This document shows positions 1-8,233 of a stretch of DNA of 64,000 nucleotides, piece after piece. Within the stretch, counting starts at the first letter, position 1. Every line of letters begins with the position of its first letter. The position numbers and the translations under genes were made by a program. Source of the DNA: Blastomonas sp. (GTDB taxonomy: Bacteria > Pseudomonadota > Alphaproteobacteria > Sphingomonadales > Sphingomonadaceae); the NCBI RefSeq assembly GCF_030373265.1, contig NZ_JAUCZC010000016.1:1-64000 (forward strand), given 5' to 3'. Below the pieces are notes generated by a model. It did no database searches. It was given only the letters and a program-made list of their open reading frames with translations, and was not told the origin of the DNA.

Positions 1-82
1 CAGCAAGACTTGTAATTCATTTTTTTTGGCGTCACTATCTGCCGCTCGCAAAAGCGCGGCGCTGCCGTTAAGGCGTAGGCCC

Positions 83-877
83 ATGGCCGACCACCCACCC
101 CGATCTGCTCTCGATAAAAAGGCGCAAGGCAAGACGCCCAAAATGCGTGTTGACCAATTGCTGGTCGAGCGCGGACTGGTGGAAAGCCGCGCGCGGGCGC
201 AGGCGCTGATTCTCGCCGGGCTGGTGTTCGCCGGAGAGCGAAAGGTCGCCAAGGCGGGCGAAACGCTGCCGGCAGATGCGCCGCTGGATGTGCGCGGGCG
301 CGACCATCCCTGGGTGTCACGCGGCGGAATCAAGCTGGCGCATGCGCTCGATCATTTCGGGATCGACGTTACGGACATGACCGCGATCGATGTCGGCTCG
401 TCCACCGGCGGTTTCACCGACGTGCTGCTGACGCGCGGCGCGGGCCATGTCTTCGCGGTGGACAGCGGAACCAACCAGCTGGCGTGGAAGCTGCGGCAGG
501 ATCCGCGCGTCACGGTGCACGAACAGACCAGCGCGCGCATCCTGACCGACGCGCATATCACGCAGGCCATAGATATCGTGGTGTGCGATGCCAGCTTCAT
601 CGCGCTCGACAAGGTGCTGCCGGTGCCGATGGCGTTTGCAAAGCCCGGCGCTTGGCTGGCCGCGTTGATCAAGCCGCAGTTCGAGGTCGGTCGCGACCAG
701 ATCGGCAAGGGCGGGGTGGTCCGTGATCCCGCGCTGCATTCGGCGGTGTGCGATCGGGTCATGCAGTGGCTCGAAAGCATCGACTGGCCCGTTACCGGCC
801 TGACTCAAAGCCCGATTACCGGTCCCAGCGGCAATGTCGAATTTCTGGTCGTCGCGCAAAAGGGGCGCAGCTGCTGA
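83..877 (+). CDS. tlyA: TlyA-family rRNA methyltransferase / hemolysin A
   Basis: Predicted SAM-dependent 2'-O-ribose methyltransferase of rRNA; the family is also annotated as hemolysin. An S4 RNA-binding domain (about residues 21-85, starting RVDQLLVERG) is followed by an FtsJ-like Rossmann domain with the SAM-binding motif DVGSSTGGFTD near residue 103, and later VCDASFI and IKPQFEVG. The track ORF opens at a TTG at 26; I prefer the ATG at 83, which has AAGG about 11 bases upstream. The ATG at 143, right at the S4 domain, is also possible. Length (264 aa) is normal. In many alphaproteobacteria this gene follows dxs, which would lie off the left edge. Family assignment is secure; the start is not. 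Confidence 0.9.
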   Translation: MADHPPRSALDKKAQGKTPKMRVDQLLVERGLVESRARAQALILAGLVFAGERKVAKAGETLPADAPLDVRGRDHPWVSRGGIKLAHALDHFGIDVTDMTAIDVGSSTGGFTDVLLTRGAGHVFAVDSGTNQLAWKLRQDPRVTVHEQTSARILTDAHITQAIDIVVCDASFIALDKVLPVPMAFAKPGAWLAALIKPQFEVGRDQIGKGGVVRDPALHSAVCDRVMQWLESIDWPVTGLTQSPITGPSGNVEFLVVAQKGRSC

Positions 878-983
878 CCCGAAGCGGTACGATTTTCCAT
901 GCTAAACCCCGCTGGCGCGGCTCGAACGAATCCGATATGCGAGTGCAGTCAAGTGCCCGGAAATGGCTGGAGAATTCGCGTCG

Positions 984-1553
984 ATGAATGAAATCGCTTC
1001 GCCCATGCAGCTTCGTCTCAGCTTTCTGCGCTGGGCCTTGTTGTTCGTTCCGCTGGTCGTTCTGCTCGGCTTCGGTGTCAGCGATTTTTCCGGATCGGGG
1101 GAGGATAACCGCTGGTTCCAGGCGCTTCAGAAGCCCGATGCGCAGCCGCCGGGCTGGGCATTCGGCGCAGCCTGGTCGGTCCTGTATGTCATGATGGGTC
1201 TGGCGGTCACCGTTGTGGTCACCGCGCGCGGGGCGCGGCTGCGCGGTGTCGCGGTGCTGCTGTTCTTTATCCAGCTCGCGCTCAATCTGTCCTGGCCGAT
1301 CGTGTTCTTCGCGATGCACCAGGTCACGCTGGCATTCTATTTGCTGGTCGCAGTGTTCGGCGCTGCGTTCATCACCACCATCGTGTTTGGCCGCGTCAGG
1401 TCGCTCGCGGCGTGGCTGATGGTGCCATATCTGGCATGGCTGTGTTTTGCAGCGGTGCTGAACAAGCAGATCGATACGCTGAACCCCAATGCCGAAACTC
1501 TGGTGGTCCCGCGCGACGCCCAGCGCATTCAGCTCGCCCCGCCTGCGCCCTGA
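984..1553 (+). CDS. tspO: TspO/MBR family membrane protein
   Basis: Tryptophan-rich sensory protein / peripheral benzodiazepine receptor homologue, a five-helix inner-membrane protein that binds porphyrins and related ligands. The family signature PPGWAFGAAWSVLY is present near residue 50, followed by several hydrophobic helices and the conserved ALNLSWP segment and a WLCFAAVLN helix. At 189 aa it is a little longer than the usual ~160, with an N-terminal extension before the first helix and a polar C-terminal tail. The ATG at 984 was chosen over the upstream start at 963 because GGAGAA precedes it by about 10 bases. It stands alone, about 100 bp after tlyA. Ligand and role cannot be read from the sequence. 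Confidence 0.9.
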   Translation: MNEIASPMQLRLSFLRWALLFVPLVVLLGFGVSDFSGSGEDNRWFQALQKPDAQPPGWAFGAAWSVLYVMMGLAVTVVVTARGARLRGVAVLLFFIQLALNLSWPIVFFAMHQVTLAFYLLVAVFGAAFITTIVFGRVRSLAAWLMVPYLAWLCFAAVLNKQIDTLNPNAETLVVPRDAQRIQLAPPAP

Positions 1554-1649
1554 TCACGGCAATAGCGCTTGCGGTTGGTGGCCGTGCAACCCACATGCTA
1601 TGGCATCACAATTAGCATCAGGCGCCCAGCGCCTGAGATGGAGATACTG

Positions 1650-1919
1650 ATGCAGAACAAATCCGAATTTGGCGGCGACTTCGCAAAGTTCATCAATGGC
1701 CTGGCCGGAACCGTGGCCGGGATGAGCCGTGAAGCTGGCGAGAGCGCGCGCGAGCGGACCCGCGAATGGATTGCGGGAATGGATTTCGTCAGCCGCGAGG
1801 AGTTCGATGCGGTAAAGGAAATGGCCAGCAAAGCGCGCGAAGAGAGCGAAACGCTCAAGGCGCGGCTGGAGGCTCTGGAAGCCAAGTTGGCTGGCCAGAG
1901 CGCAGGCCCTGCGGCCTGA
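1650..1919 (+). CDS. ubiK: UbiK-like accessory factor (BMFP domain)
   Basis: Small protein (89 aa) with an amphipathic N-terminal half and a C-terminal coiled coil (about residues 50-83, rich in Glu, Lys and Leu heptads such as ETLKARLEALEAKL). This matches the BMFP / membrane-fusogenic family, of which UbiK, a ubiquinone-biosynthesis accessory factor, is the best-known member. The SREEFDAV motif just before the coiled coil is typical. The start at 1650 has GGAG nine bases upstream; the ATG at 1638 is an in-frame alternative. Alphaproteobacterial members are usually annotated only as 'accessory factor UbiK family'. Function in quinone synthesis is inferred from the family only. Confidence 0.75.
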   Translation: MQNKSEFGGDFAKFINGLAGTVAGMSREAGESARERTREWIAGMDFVSREEFDAVKEMASKAREESETLKARLEALEAKLAGQSAGPAA

Positions 1920-2060
1920 GCCTGGCTTAACCGTTCGTTATCCACAGTTTTTGAACAGACTTCGCCACATCACGCGCTCCGACGGTGTGCGTAGCCATTG
2001 CGTGCAACGGCGCATGGCGGCAATTTGAAGCCGCGCCACCGGGCGCGAAAGGAAATTCAT

Positions 2061-2564
2061 TTGAACGAACAGCAGCTTGATCTGGACCGGGAGGAAGCAG
2101 CTCCGGTGGACATGCTCGCCGCGCTGTTCGAGGCGCGCGGCTGGCCGTGCGAGATGGTGGGCGAGGACGAGCTGCTGACCGAGGTCAAGGGCAGCTGGAC
2201 CAGCTATCAGCTGCGCGCGATCTGGCGGCATGAGGACAATGTCTTGCAATTGCTGGCGATGCCCGACATTCGCGTCCCCGACGACAAGTTTGCGGTCATC
2301 TGTGAGGCGTTGGCGCTGATCAACGAGCAGCTGTGGCTGGGGCATTTCGATATCTGGTCGAACAGCGGCGTGGTGCTGTATCGCAACGGCATGATGCTGG
2401 GCAGCGACGCGATGCTGGGGCTCGACCAGGCGCAGCTCGCGGTCGAGGCCGCGATCGACGAATGCGACCGTTTCTATCCAGTGTTCCAGTTCATCCTGTG
2501 GGGCGACAAGACCCCGCAGGAAGCGTTGGCAGCAGCGCTGATCGATACGCAGGGCGAGGCTTGA
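2061..2564 (+). CDS. YbjN domain-containing protein
   Basis: A 167-aa soluble protein matching the YbjN family, whose fold resembles type III secretion chaperones and whose role is poorly defined (linked to stress and motility regulation in enterobacteria). Recognisable features are the early DMLAALFEARGW segment, a central beta-rich part, and the FYPVFQFILWGDKTPQEAL C-terminal motif common in alphaproteobacterial members. The track start at 1998 is not supported; a TTG at 2061 preceded by AAAGGA at good spacing fits better and gives the expected N-terminus. It is transcribed with the same polarity as proC but a palindromic repeat lies between them. Confidence 0.8.
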   Translation: MNEQQLDLDREEAAPVDMLAALFEARGWPCEMVGEDELLTEVKGSWTSYQLRAIWRHEDNVLQLLAMPDIRVPDDKFAVICEALALINEQLWLGHFDIWSNSGVVLYRNGMMLGSDAMLGLDQAQLAVEAAIDECDRFYPVFQFILWGDKTPQEALAAALIDTQGEA

Positions 2565-2595
2565 GGTTTTAGCGGCATAGCCACCTCAGCCGCGT

Positions 2596-2661
2596 TCCCG
2601 AGCGAAGTCGAGGGACGCGATCGTAACCGTTGGCGCGCACGTCCCTCGACTTCGCTCGGGA
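2596..2661. repeat. Palindromic intergenic repeat, family D, copy 1
   Basis: Two 22-nt arms in inverted orientation: TCCCGAGCGAAGTCGAGGGA-CG at 2596-2617 and its exact reverse complement at 2640-2661, with a 22-nt loop. The same 22-mer and its complement recur at 60104-60125 and 60206-60227. The transcript of the 112-bp gap between ybjN and proC would fold into a long hairpin, ending a few bases before the proC ribosome binding site. Confidence 0.9.
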
Positions 2662-2676
2662 CAAACGGAGGTTTTC

Positions 2677-3480
2677 GTGTCGGGCATATTCCCCCAATCG
2701 CTGCTGGTCATCGGCTCGGGCAACATGGCTGGCGCGATGCTGCGGGGATGGTTTGCGCGCGGACTTGAGCCGGCCACCGTCACCGTCGTCGATCCATCAC
2801 CGCGGGATCTTCCAGAAGGCGTGCGCCACCTCACCACGATCGATTCGAGCATCGCTGCCCCCGAATGGCTGTTGCTGGGCATCAAGCCGCAGATGCTGGC
2901 CGATGTCGCGCCGAAGCTGGCGTCGCTCGATCTGTCAGGAGCCCTGCTGGTGTCGATGCTGGCAGGGGTTGAGATCACGGGGCTCCGCAAGGCGGTGCCG
3001 GGTGCGCGTACCATCGCGCGGATCATGCCGAACATGGCGATCGGGATCGGCCAGTCGGTTACCGCGCTGTACGCCGAACCATTGGAGCCTGCCGAGCATC
3101 GGCGGCTCGAATCCTTGTTCGCGATGCTGGGCACCGCCGAATGGCTGACCGATGAATCGCAGATGCATCTGGTGACCGCGCTGAGTGGCTCCGGCCCGGC
3201 CTATCTGTTCCGTTTCATCGATGCGCTTAGCAAAGGCGCAGTTGCGATGGGCATGCCTGCCGATCAGGCCGCACGTTTTGCGCTCGGCATGGTGCGGGGA
3301 TCGGCGGACCTCGCGCAGCAGTCGCCCGAAACGCCGGCGCAGCTTGCCGAGCGAGTCGCCAGCCCCGGCGGCACCACCCGCGCCGCGCTCAACGTGTTCG
3401 ACGCCGATGATGCACTCGACAGGCTGGTGGCCGACGCGATGGCGGCGGCTGCCCGGCGCAGCGTCGAACTGGGTCAGTAG
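2677..3480 (+). CDS. proC: Pyrroline-5-carboxylate reductase
   Basis: Catalyses the last step of proline synthesis, reducing 1-pyrroline-5-carboxylate with NAD(P)H in the cytoplasm. The N-terminal Rossmann motif (LLVIGSGNMAGAML, residues 8-21) and the C-terminal signature around ALSGSGPAYLFRFIDA and VASPGGTTRAAL are intact; 267 aa is the standard length. It starts with GTG at 2677, preceded by GGAGG ending six bases upstream. A palindromic repeat sits directly before the ribosome binding site. The 3' end overlaps the convergent grpB-like gene by 7 bp. Confidence 0.95.
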   Translation: MSGIFPQSLLVIGSGNMAGAMLRGWFARGLEPATVTVVDPSPRDLPEGVRHLTTIDSSIAAPEWLLLGIKPQMLADVAPKLASLDLSGALLVSMLAGVEITGLRKAVPGARTIARIMPNMAIGIGQSVTALYAEPLEPAEHRRLESLFAMLGTAEWLTDESQMHLVTALSGSGPAYLFRFIDALSKGAVAMGMPADQAARFALGMVRGSADLAQQSPETPAQLAERVASPGGTTRAALNVFDADDALDRLVADAMAAAARRSVELGQ

Positions 3481-3989
3481 CTTCCCGGCTGCGCGCGATA
3501 CCAGACCATCGCATCAGCCTGGGTTGCCAGCACGAACGGCGCCTTGCCCTCGATATAATCTACAGATCCCGTCACAAGCTGTTGCTTGAGCGCTGAATAT
3601 CGCTCGGCGATATCCGGATGCGCGCGCAGGAAATCGCGGAACGCCAGATGCCGTTCTATGTCCGGGGAGTCTGCTGCAAAGCTGTGCAGATGATGAGTGC
3701 GGCGGCCTGCGGCGTCATCCTTGCGGAAATAGCGCCGGCCCTCGATGCCGTATTCGCCCATCGCCTCATAGCCCAGCCTGACCAGCGCCGGGGCGGCGGC
3801 ATCGAGCGCCTCCACTGACGGCGCCACCGCCAGCATGTCGATCACCGGCTTGGCGTGGATGCCGGGAATGGATGTGCTGCCGATATGGTGGAGCGTGATG
3901 AGGTGTGGGCCCATGGCGGAACGGATGGCCTTGCGTTCCGCCCGAGAGTCATCGGTCCATAAAGGGTTATGGGCAACTATTTCGACCAT
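3474..3989 (-). CDS. GrpB family protein (nucleotidyltransferase fold)
   Basis: 171-aa member of the GrpB/UPF0157 family, related to nucleotidyltransferases; the reaction is not known for most members. The diagnostic block HIGSTSIPGIHAKPVIDMLA lies near residues 35-54, followed by the RRYFRKDD and HLHSF motifs and a C-terminal YSALKQQL helix. The gene is convergent with proC and the two reading frames overlap by 7 bp at their stops, so neither has room for its own terminator there. Family assignment is solid; function is unknown. Confidence 0.85.
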   Translation of the reverse strand: MVEIVAHNPLWTDDSRAERKAIRSAMGPHLITLHHIGSTSIPGIHAKPVIDMLAVAPSVEALDAAAPALVRLGYEAMGEYGIEGRRYFRKDDAAGRRTHHLHSFAADSPDIERHLAFRDFLRAHPDIAERYSALKQQLVTGSVDYIEGKAPFVLATQADAMVWYRAQPGSY

Positions 3990-4008
3990 GGCTCAACTGC
4001 TGGCGGGG

Positions 4009-4878
4009 TCAATCGCAGGGCAGCTCGTAGAATGTGCTGATCTTTTCCCAGGCCTCGTCGGCGGTTTCAACGAAATGGAACAGACCTAGATTGCTAGGCG
4101 AGATCACGCCTTCCTCGGCCAGTGCCTCGAAATTGACCACACGGTTCCAGAATTCGCGGCCGAACAGCATGATCGGAATGGCCTCCATCTTGCCGGTCTG
4201 GATCAGCGTGAGCAGTTCGAAGAACTCGTCGAACGTGCCGAACCCGCCGGGGAACACCGCCACCGCGCGGGCGCGCAGCAGAAAGTGCATCTTGCGCAGC
4301 GCGAAATAGTGGAACTGGAACGACAAATGCGGGGTCACATAGCGGTTGGGCGCCTGTTCGTGCGGCAGCACGATGTTGAGGCCGACAGAATCCATGCCGA
4401 CATCGGCAGCGCCGCGGTTGGCGGCTTCCATGATCGACGGGCCGCCGCCCGAGCAGACGACGAACTGGCGCTTGCCGTCCTCTTCCACGCCGCATTCGCT
4501 GGCGAGCTGGGCCAGCCGGCGCGCCTCGTCATAATATTTGGCCTTGGCGACCAGCCTTTCGGCCACCGTTTTCTCCTCCGGCGTCCGTGCGGCTTCGACC
4601 AGCCCTTCGGTTTTGTCGGGCGAGGGGATGCGCGCCGAGCCGTAGATCACCAATGTCGATCCGATGCCGGCTTCTTCCAGCAGCATCTCGGTCTTGAGCA
4701 GTTCGAGCTGAAAGCGCACCGGGCGCAGTTCCTGCCGCAGCAGGAAGTCGGTGTCGCCAAAGGCCAGCCGATAGGCCGGGTCCTGGGTCTGGGGGGTATC
4801 GTGGACCGCAGCTTCGGCGGTACGGGCGTCTTCGGCAGCTTGGCGAAAACGCGGCTCGGTCAGGTCTTTTTTGGTCAT
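4009..4878 (-). CDS. LOG-family Rossmann-fold protein (TIGR00730)
   Basis: 289-aa protein of the LOG / 'lysine decarboxylase-like' family, whose characterised members hydrolyse nucleoside 5'-monophosphates (cytokinin riboside monophosphate phosphoribohydrolase). Visible signatures are GGGPSIMEAANRGA (nucleotide binding) and the catalytic PGGFGTFDEFFELL. About 90 residues precede the core domain, as in the longer bacterial type. The start is the ATG at 4878; the TTG nine bases earlier (4887) is an alternative. It runs as a likely pair with the extensin-like gene upstream on the same strand only loosely (25 bp apart). The old name 'lysine decarboxylase' is misleading. Confidence 0.85.
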   Translation of the reverse strand: MTKKDLTEPRFRQAAEDARTAEAAVHDTPQTQDPAYRLAFGDTDFLLRQELRPVRFQLELLKTEMLLEEAGIGSTLVIYGSARIPSPDKTEGLVEAARTPEEKTVAERLVAKAKYYDEARRLAQLASECGVEEDGKRQFVVCSGGGPSIMEAANRGAADVGMDSVGLNIVLPHEQAPNRYVTPHLSFQFHYFALRKMHFLLRARAVAVFPGGFGTFDEFFELLTLIQTGKMEAIPIMLFGREFWNRVVNFEALAEEGVISPSNLGLFHFVETADEAWEKISTFYELPCD

Positions 4879-4903
4879 CGTCCGCAATTAAGGGGCCAAG
4901 CGG

Positions 4904-5602
4904 TTATCGGCAATAGCCTTGGCCGCTCATATCGACATGCAAATGGTCACGATGCGCCGCGTTATAGTCGGGTCCCAGCACTGTGCCGAAACGCTTGCAG
5001 GCGCTGGCGTGGATAGTGCGCAGAAAGGCCCGCTCCTGGTTGCTTCCGTTCCATCCCTGCTTGACGGTTATACGGCGCCCATCGGCAAGCACGAACGCGG
5101 CGATATCGATCGCGTTGGCGTGGGCGTGCTGCGACAGCTTGACCGAGCCCGCAATGTTGCGGCAGGCATAGCTGCCCATGGTCTCGATCCTGACGAGCGG
5201 GCTTCCGAGCGTCTGCTCGGCGGCGCGCGCGATGCCGAACTGAGCCCAGCCGGCAAAGCGCTGCGCGAGTTCGCAGCGCACCGGCCCGATGTTGCTGATC
5301 GCCAGCTCGTTGGCGCCGCGTTGTGCATCGGTGAGCGATATCGTCGACAGGCGGACGCTGCCGAGCTGCGAACATCCTGCTCCGAACGTCTGGTCGGGGA
5401 CGGGGGTAAAGCGCACCTGCGCCTGGGTCAGGGCGGCGATGCACTGGCGGGTTTCGGTGCGCGATGGAGCGGGAAGCGCGGCAGGCGCGCTGGCCGTTGC
5501 AGGTCGCGACACCGGCGCACGGGACAGCACCCGCCCCTCGGGCAACACGCTGCAGCCGGAGATCAGCACCGAGAGCGCAGCGACCAGCGCCATGCGCTGC
5601 AT
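4904..5602 (-). CDS. Extensin-like C-terminal domain lipoprotein
   Basis: Secreted envelope protein with the extensin-like C-terminal domain, which in bacteria resembles D,D-carboxypeptidase-type zinc folds. Conserved cysteines (near CIAALTQ, GAGCSQL, PVRCEL, YACRN and the C-terminal YCR) and the zinc-type histidine segments SQHAHANAIDIAAF and RDHLHVDM are all present. I start at the ATG at 5602, which gives MQRMALVAALSVLISGC, a convincing lipoprotein signal with Cys at residue 17. The track ORF begins at 5827, but its extra 75 residues look like upstream shadow and have no ribosome binding site. Peptidoglycan or cell-wall processing is an inference from the fold. Confidence 0.8.
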   Translation of the reverse strand: MQRMALVAALSVLISGCSVLPEGRVLSRAPVSRPATASAPAALPAPSRTETRQCIAALTQAQVRFTPVPDQTFGAGCSQLGSVRLSTISLTDAQRGANELAISNIGPVRCELAQRFAGWAQFGIARAAEQTLGSPLVRIETMGSYACRNIAGSVKLSQHAHANAIDIAAFVLADGRRITVKQGWNGSNQERAFLRTIHASACKRFGTVLGPDYNAAHRDHLHVDMSGQGYCR

Positions 5603-5976
5603 TTCGGGCGAGCCGGGGCTCGCATGGAAGCGAGGATCAGCCTTGCGGGTTTCGCAGCGATGGCGCCGTACACGACTGGTCGCGGCGAGGTGGGGCTGGG
5701 CCAAGGCAGCAAAAGCGACGGCGGGCGACACGGCATCGGCAGGCATGCTGCCAGCGATATCCACAGCCGAACCCGGCAGCGGACTGGCCGCCAGAGGATT
5801 GCTGTCAGGAAGAGCGCTACGGGTCATGAGATGCTATTACGACATGAACTTTAACCCTGCCGTGCCGACTATGGTTAACGGGCGGGTAGGGATTGAAACC
5901 ATGGCATTGCGCCGGGTTGGCGAGAGGTTTAGCCAGAAGCCAGGCTGTGTTCTGCCTGCAATCACAAAGGCCTGCA

Positions 5977-6582
5977 ATGTTGCGCATCCTGAAAAACCCC
6001 CGTCTCATCTGGCTTGTCCTGGCGATACCCGGGATTGCCATGGTGGCCGGATTCGTCCGCGATCCGGTGACGGCGTTCGACCTTATCCATCCCAGCGGCG
6101 AGTATTCGGTGCGTCTGATGATTGTAGCGATGATGATATCGCCGCTGCGGGCTGTTCTGGGTCGGCGAAGCTGGCTCGATTGGCTGCTGGCGCACCGCCG
6201 CGCTCTGGGTGTTGCCGCCTTTGGGTATGGGGCGCTGCATCTGGCGTTCTATCTCTACGACATGGGCGACTGGGGCATGATCGCCGAAGAGGCAGTGATC
6301 TTCAGCATCTGGACGGGCTATGCCGCGATGCTGATCTTTGCGGCCATGGCGGCGACGAGCAATGCTGCCTCGCAGCGTATGCTCAAGGCCAATTGGAAAC
6401 GGCTGCAACGGCTGGTTTATCCCGCTGCGGTTCTGATTGCGCTGCACTGGCTTTATGTCGATGGGGAATGGGAGGCCATGCTAGCCCATTTTGTTCCACT
6501 GCTCGTCCTGGAAATCATTCGAGTGGTCCTTATGTTAAAGCGGCGTTCAGCGCGACGTGCCAAACACGCGATGGTCAATTGA
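5977..6582 (+). CDS. MsrQ-like ferric reductase domain membrane protein
   Basis: 201-aa integral membrane protein with about six hydrophobic helices and the paired histidines of b-type haem-binding ferric-reductase-like domains (RRALGVAAFGYGALHLAFYL and PAAVLIALHWLYV). It fits the MsrQ/YedZ family, the haem membrane subunit that passes electrons from the quinone pool to the periplasmic methionine sulfoxide reductase MsrP. No msrP lies beside it; the next gene is a periplasmic PepSY protein instead. The ATG at 5977 has AAAGG seven bases upstream; the track start at 5893 is too early. It could be another haem-dependent electron-transfer subunit. Confidence 0.75.
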   Translation: MLRILKNPRLIWLVLAIPGIAMVAGFVRDPVTAFDLIHPSGEYSVRLMIVAMMISPLRAVLGRRSWLDWLLAHRRALGVAAFGYGALHLAFYLYDMGDWGMIAEEAVIFSIWTGYAAMLIFAAMAATSNAASQRMLKANWKRLQRLVYPAAVLIALHWLYVDGEWEAMLAHFVPLLVLEIIRVVLMLKRRSARRAKHAMVN

Positions 6583-6598
6583 AGAAGAGGGTTTCACG

Positions 6599-6910
6599 AT
6601 GAAGTTTGGTCAAGCAATGCTGGCTGTGGCCGCGGCGACAGCGATGCAGTTTTCCGCTAGCCCGGCAGCGTTTGCCACGGGTAAGATGAAGTGCGACGCC
6701 GGCCCACAGTCAGGCTGGAAGAGCCGCACGGATCTCGAGTCTAAGCTCAAGAAAGACGGCTGGACGGTCAAGAAGTCCAAGGTCGATGGCGGCTGCTACG
6801 AAGTGTATGGCGTCACCCCCGAGGGCCAGAACGTCGAGGCCTATTTCCATCCGGTGACCATGGAAAAGCTGCTGGTGTCCCAGCGCGGCAAGGTAATTTT
6901 CAAGAAGTAA
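6599..6910 (+). CDS. Periplasmic PepSY-domain protein
   Basis: 103-aa exported protein: a signal peptide of about 26 residues (MKFGQAMLAVAAATAMQ, cleavage probably after AFA) and a single PepSY domain with the GWTVKKSKVDGGCYEVYG and EAYFHPVTMEKL strands. PepSY domains are thought to inhibit peptidases or to sit in redox and metal-uptake systems. It follows the msrQ-like gene by 16 bp, so co-transcription is likely, and a role as a periplasmic partner of that haem protein is an inference. Two cysteines remain in the mature protein. Confidence 0.75.
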   Translation: MKFGQAMLAVAAATAMQFSASPAAFATGKMKCDAGPQSGWKSRTDLESKLKKDGWTVKKSKVDGGCYEVYGVTPEGQNVEAYFHPVTMEKLLVSQRGKVIFKK

Positions 6911-6917
6911 TTGGCGC

Positions 6918-6948
6918 GCCGTCCGTTGCATTGTTGCACCGGACGGCG
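6918..6948 (+). terminator. Hairpin after the PepSY gene
   Basis: GCCGTCCG and CGGACGGC form an 8-bp inverted repeat about ten bases after the PepSY stop codon. There is only a weak T run after it, so it may be a processing hairpin rather than a strong terminator. Confidence 0.45.
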
Positions 6949-7002
6949 ACCATTTGTACCCGTCCGCCGATTGGTGATTGCGCAAAACGCAAAACACCCT
7001 TA

Positions 7003-7057
7003 GGGCCGTCGACGGGCCACGCGGTCCCAACGCCGCGCGTGCTCTCTGTAAGGAGAG
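7003..7057 (+). promoter_or_regulatory. Candidate serC leader RNA motif
   Basis: Directly before serC the leader can form three small hairpins: GGCC/GGCC at 7003-7018, GCGG-TCCCAACG-CCGC at 7021-7036, and CTCTC-TGTAAG-GAGAG at 7042-7057. The last one pairs the Shine-Dalgarno region (AAGGAGAG) only seven bases from the serC ATG. A 'serC' RNA motif upstream of serC-serA is known from alphaproteobacteria and this position and layout fit it. I am matching from memory of the motif, not from a covariance search. Confidence 0.55.
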
Positions 7058-7063
7058 ACTGAC

Positions 7064-8221
7064 ATGACTGATACCGTTGGCGCGAGCACTGCCGTGCTCG
7101 CCAAAAAACCTGCTACTCTGCCTGCTCGGCCGTATTTTTCTTCCGGCCCCTGCGCCAAGCCTCCGGGCTGGACGCCACAGGCGCTCTCCACCGAATCACT
7201 CGGCCGCTCGCATCGGTCCAAGATCGGCAAGGCGCGGCTGCAGTATTGCATCGACCTGATGCGCGAACTGCTCAAGCTCCCCGAAACCCATCGTATCGGT
7301 ATCGTTCCGGGATCGGACACCGGTGCGTTTGAAATGGCGATGTGGACGATGCTCGGCGCGCGTCCGGTTACCGCAATGGCTTGGGAAAGCTTCGGCGAAG
7401 GCTGGGTCACCGATGCGGTAAAACAGCTCAAGCTCGATCCCACCATTGTGCGCGCGGACTACGGCCATGTGCCCGATCTGGCGGCGGTCGACTGGTCCAG
7501 CGATGTGCTGTTCACCTGGAACGGCACCACCTCTGGCGCACGCGTCCCCAATGGCGACTGGATCGCCGATGACCGCGAAGGCCTGAGCTTCGCCGATGCC
7601 ACCAGCGCGGTGTTCGCCTATGACATCCCTTGGGACAAGATCGACGTTGCCACCTTCAGCTGGCAGAAAGTACTCGGCGGCGAAGGCGCGCACGGCGTGC
7701 TGATCCTCGGCCCTCGCGCGGTCGAACGGCTCGAGACCTATACGCCTGAATGGCCGCTGCCCAAGGTGTTCCGCCTGGTTTCCAAGGGCAAGCTTGCCGA
7801 AGGCGTGTTCAAGGGCGAGACCATCAACACCCCTTCGATGCTTGCAGTCGAAGACGCGATCTTCGCGCTCGAATGGGGCAAGTCGGTCGGCGGTGCAGAC
7901 GGCATGATCGCGCGCAGCAACGCCAATGCGGCGGCCTTGGACGCGATCGTCCAGTCGCGGCCGTGGCTGGGTCACCTCGCGCCCGATCCGGCGACGCGTT
8001 CGACCACCAGCGTCTGCCTGACAGTCGAGGGTGCCGACGAAGCCTTTATCAAGGCGTTTGCCGGACTGCTCGAAAAGGAAGGCGCGGCCTTCGATATTGC
8101 GGGCTATCGCGATGCCCCTCCTGGGCTTCGCATCTGGTGCGGCGCCACGGTCGACACCGCCGATATCGAGGCGCTCGGGCCCTGGCTCGACTGGGCCTAC
8201 GCCGAGCTGACTTCCAAATAA
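7064..8221 (+). CDS. serC: Phosphoserine aminotransferase
   Basis: PLP-dependent enzyme that converts 3-phosphohydroxypyruvate and glutamate to phosphoserine in serine synthesis (and acts in pyridoxine synthesis). The 385-aa protein matches the alphaproteobacterial/archaeal-type SerC with an early PYFSSGPCAKPPGW motif and the PLP-lysine segment TFSWQKVLGGEGAHG near residue 205. AAGGAGAG lies six bases upstream of the ATG. It is followed by serA 124 bp downstream in the same direction, so the two consecutive pathway enzymes are probably co-expressed. Confidence 0.95.
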   Translation: MTDTVGASTAVLAKKPATLPARPYFSSGPCAKPPGWTPQALSTESLGRSHRSKIGKARLQYCIDLMRELLKLPETHRIGIVPGSDTGAFEMAMWTMLGARPVTAMAWESFGEGWVTDAVKQLKLDPTIVRADYGHVPDLAAVDWSSDVLFTWNGTTSGARVPNGDWIADDREGLSFADATSAVFAYDIPWDKIDVATFSWQKVLGGEGAHGVLILGPRAVERLETYTPEWPLPKVFRLVSKGKLAEGVFKGETINTPSMLAVEDAIFALEWGKSVGGADGMIARSNANAAALDAIVQSRPWLGHLAPDPATRSTTSVCLTVEGADEAFIKAFAGLLEKEGAAFDIAGYRDAPPGLRIWCGATVDTADIEALGPWLDWAYAELTSK

Positions 8222-8233
8222 TTGAACCGGTTT

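Noticed and set aside
2594-2662. Inverted repeats as insertion-sequence ends
   Set aside because: Only 22 bp separate the arms, there is no transposase, and no target duplication is visible; it is an interspersed palindrome.
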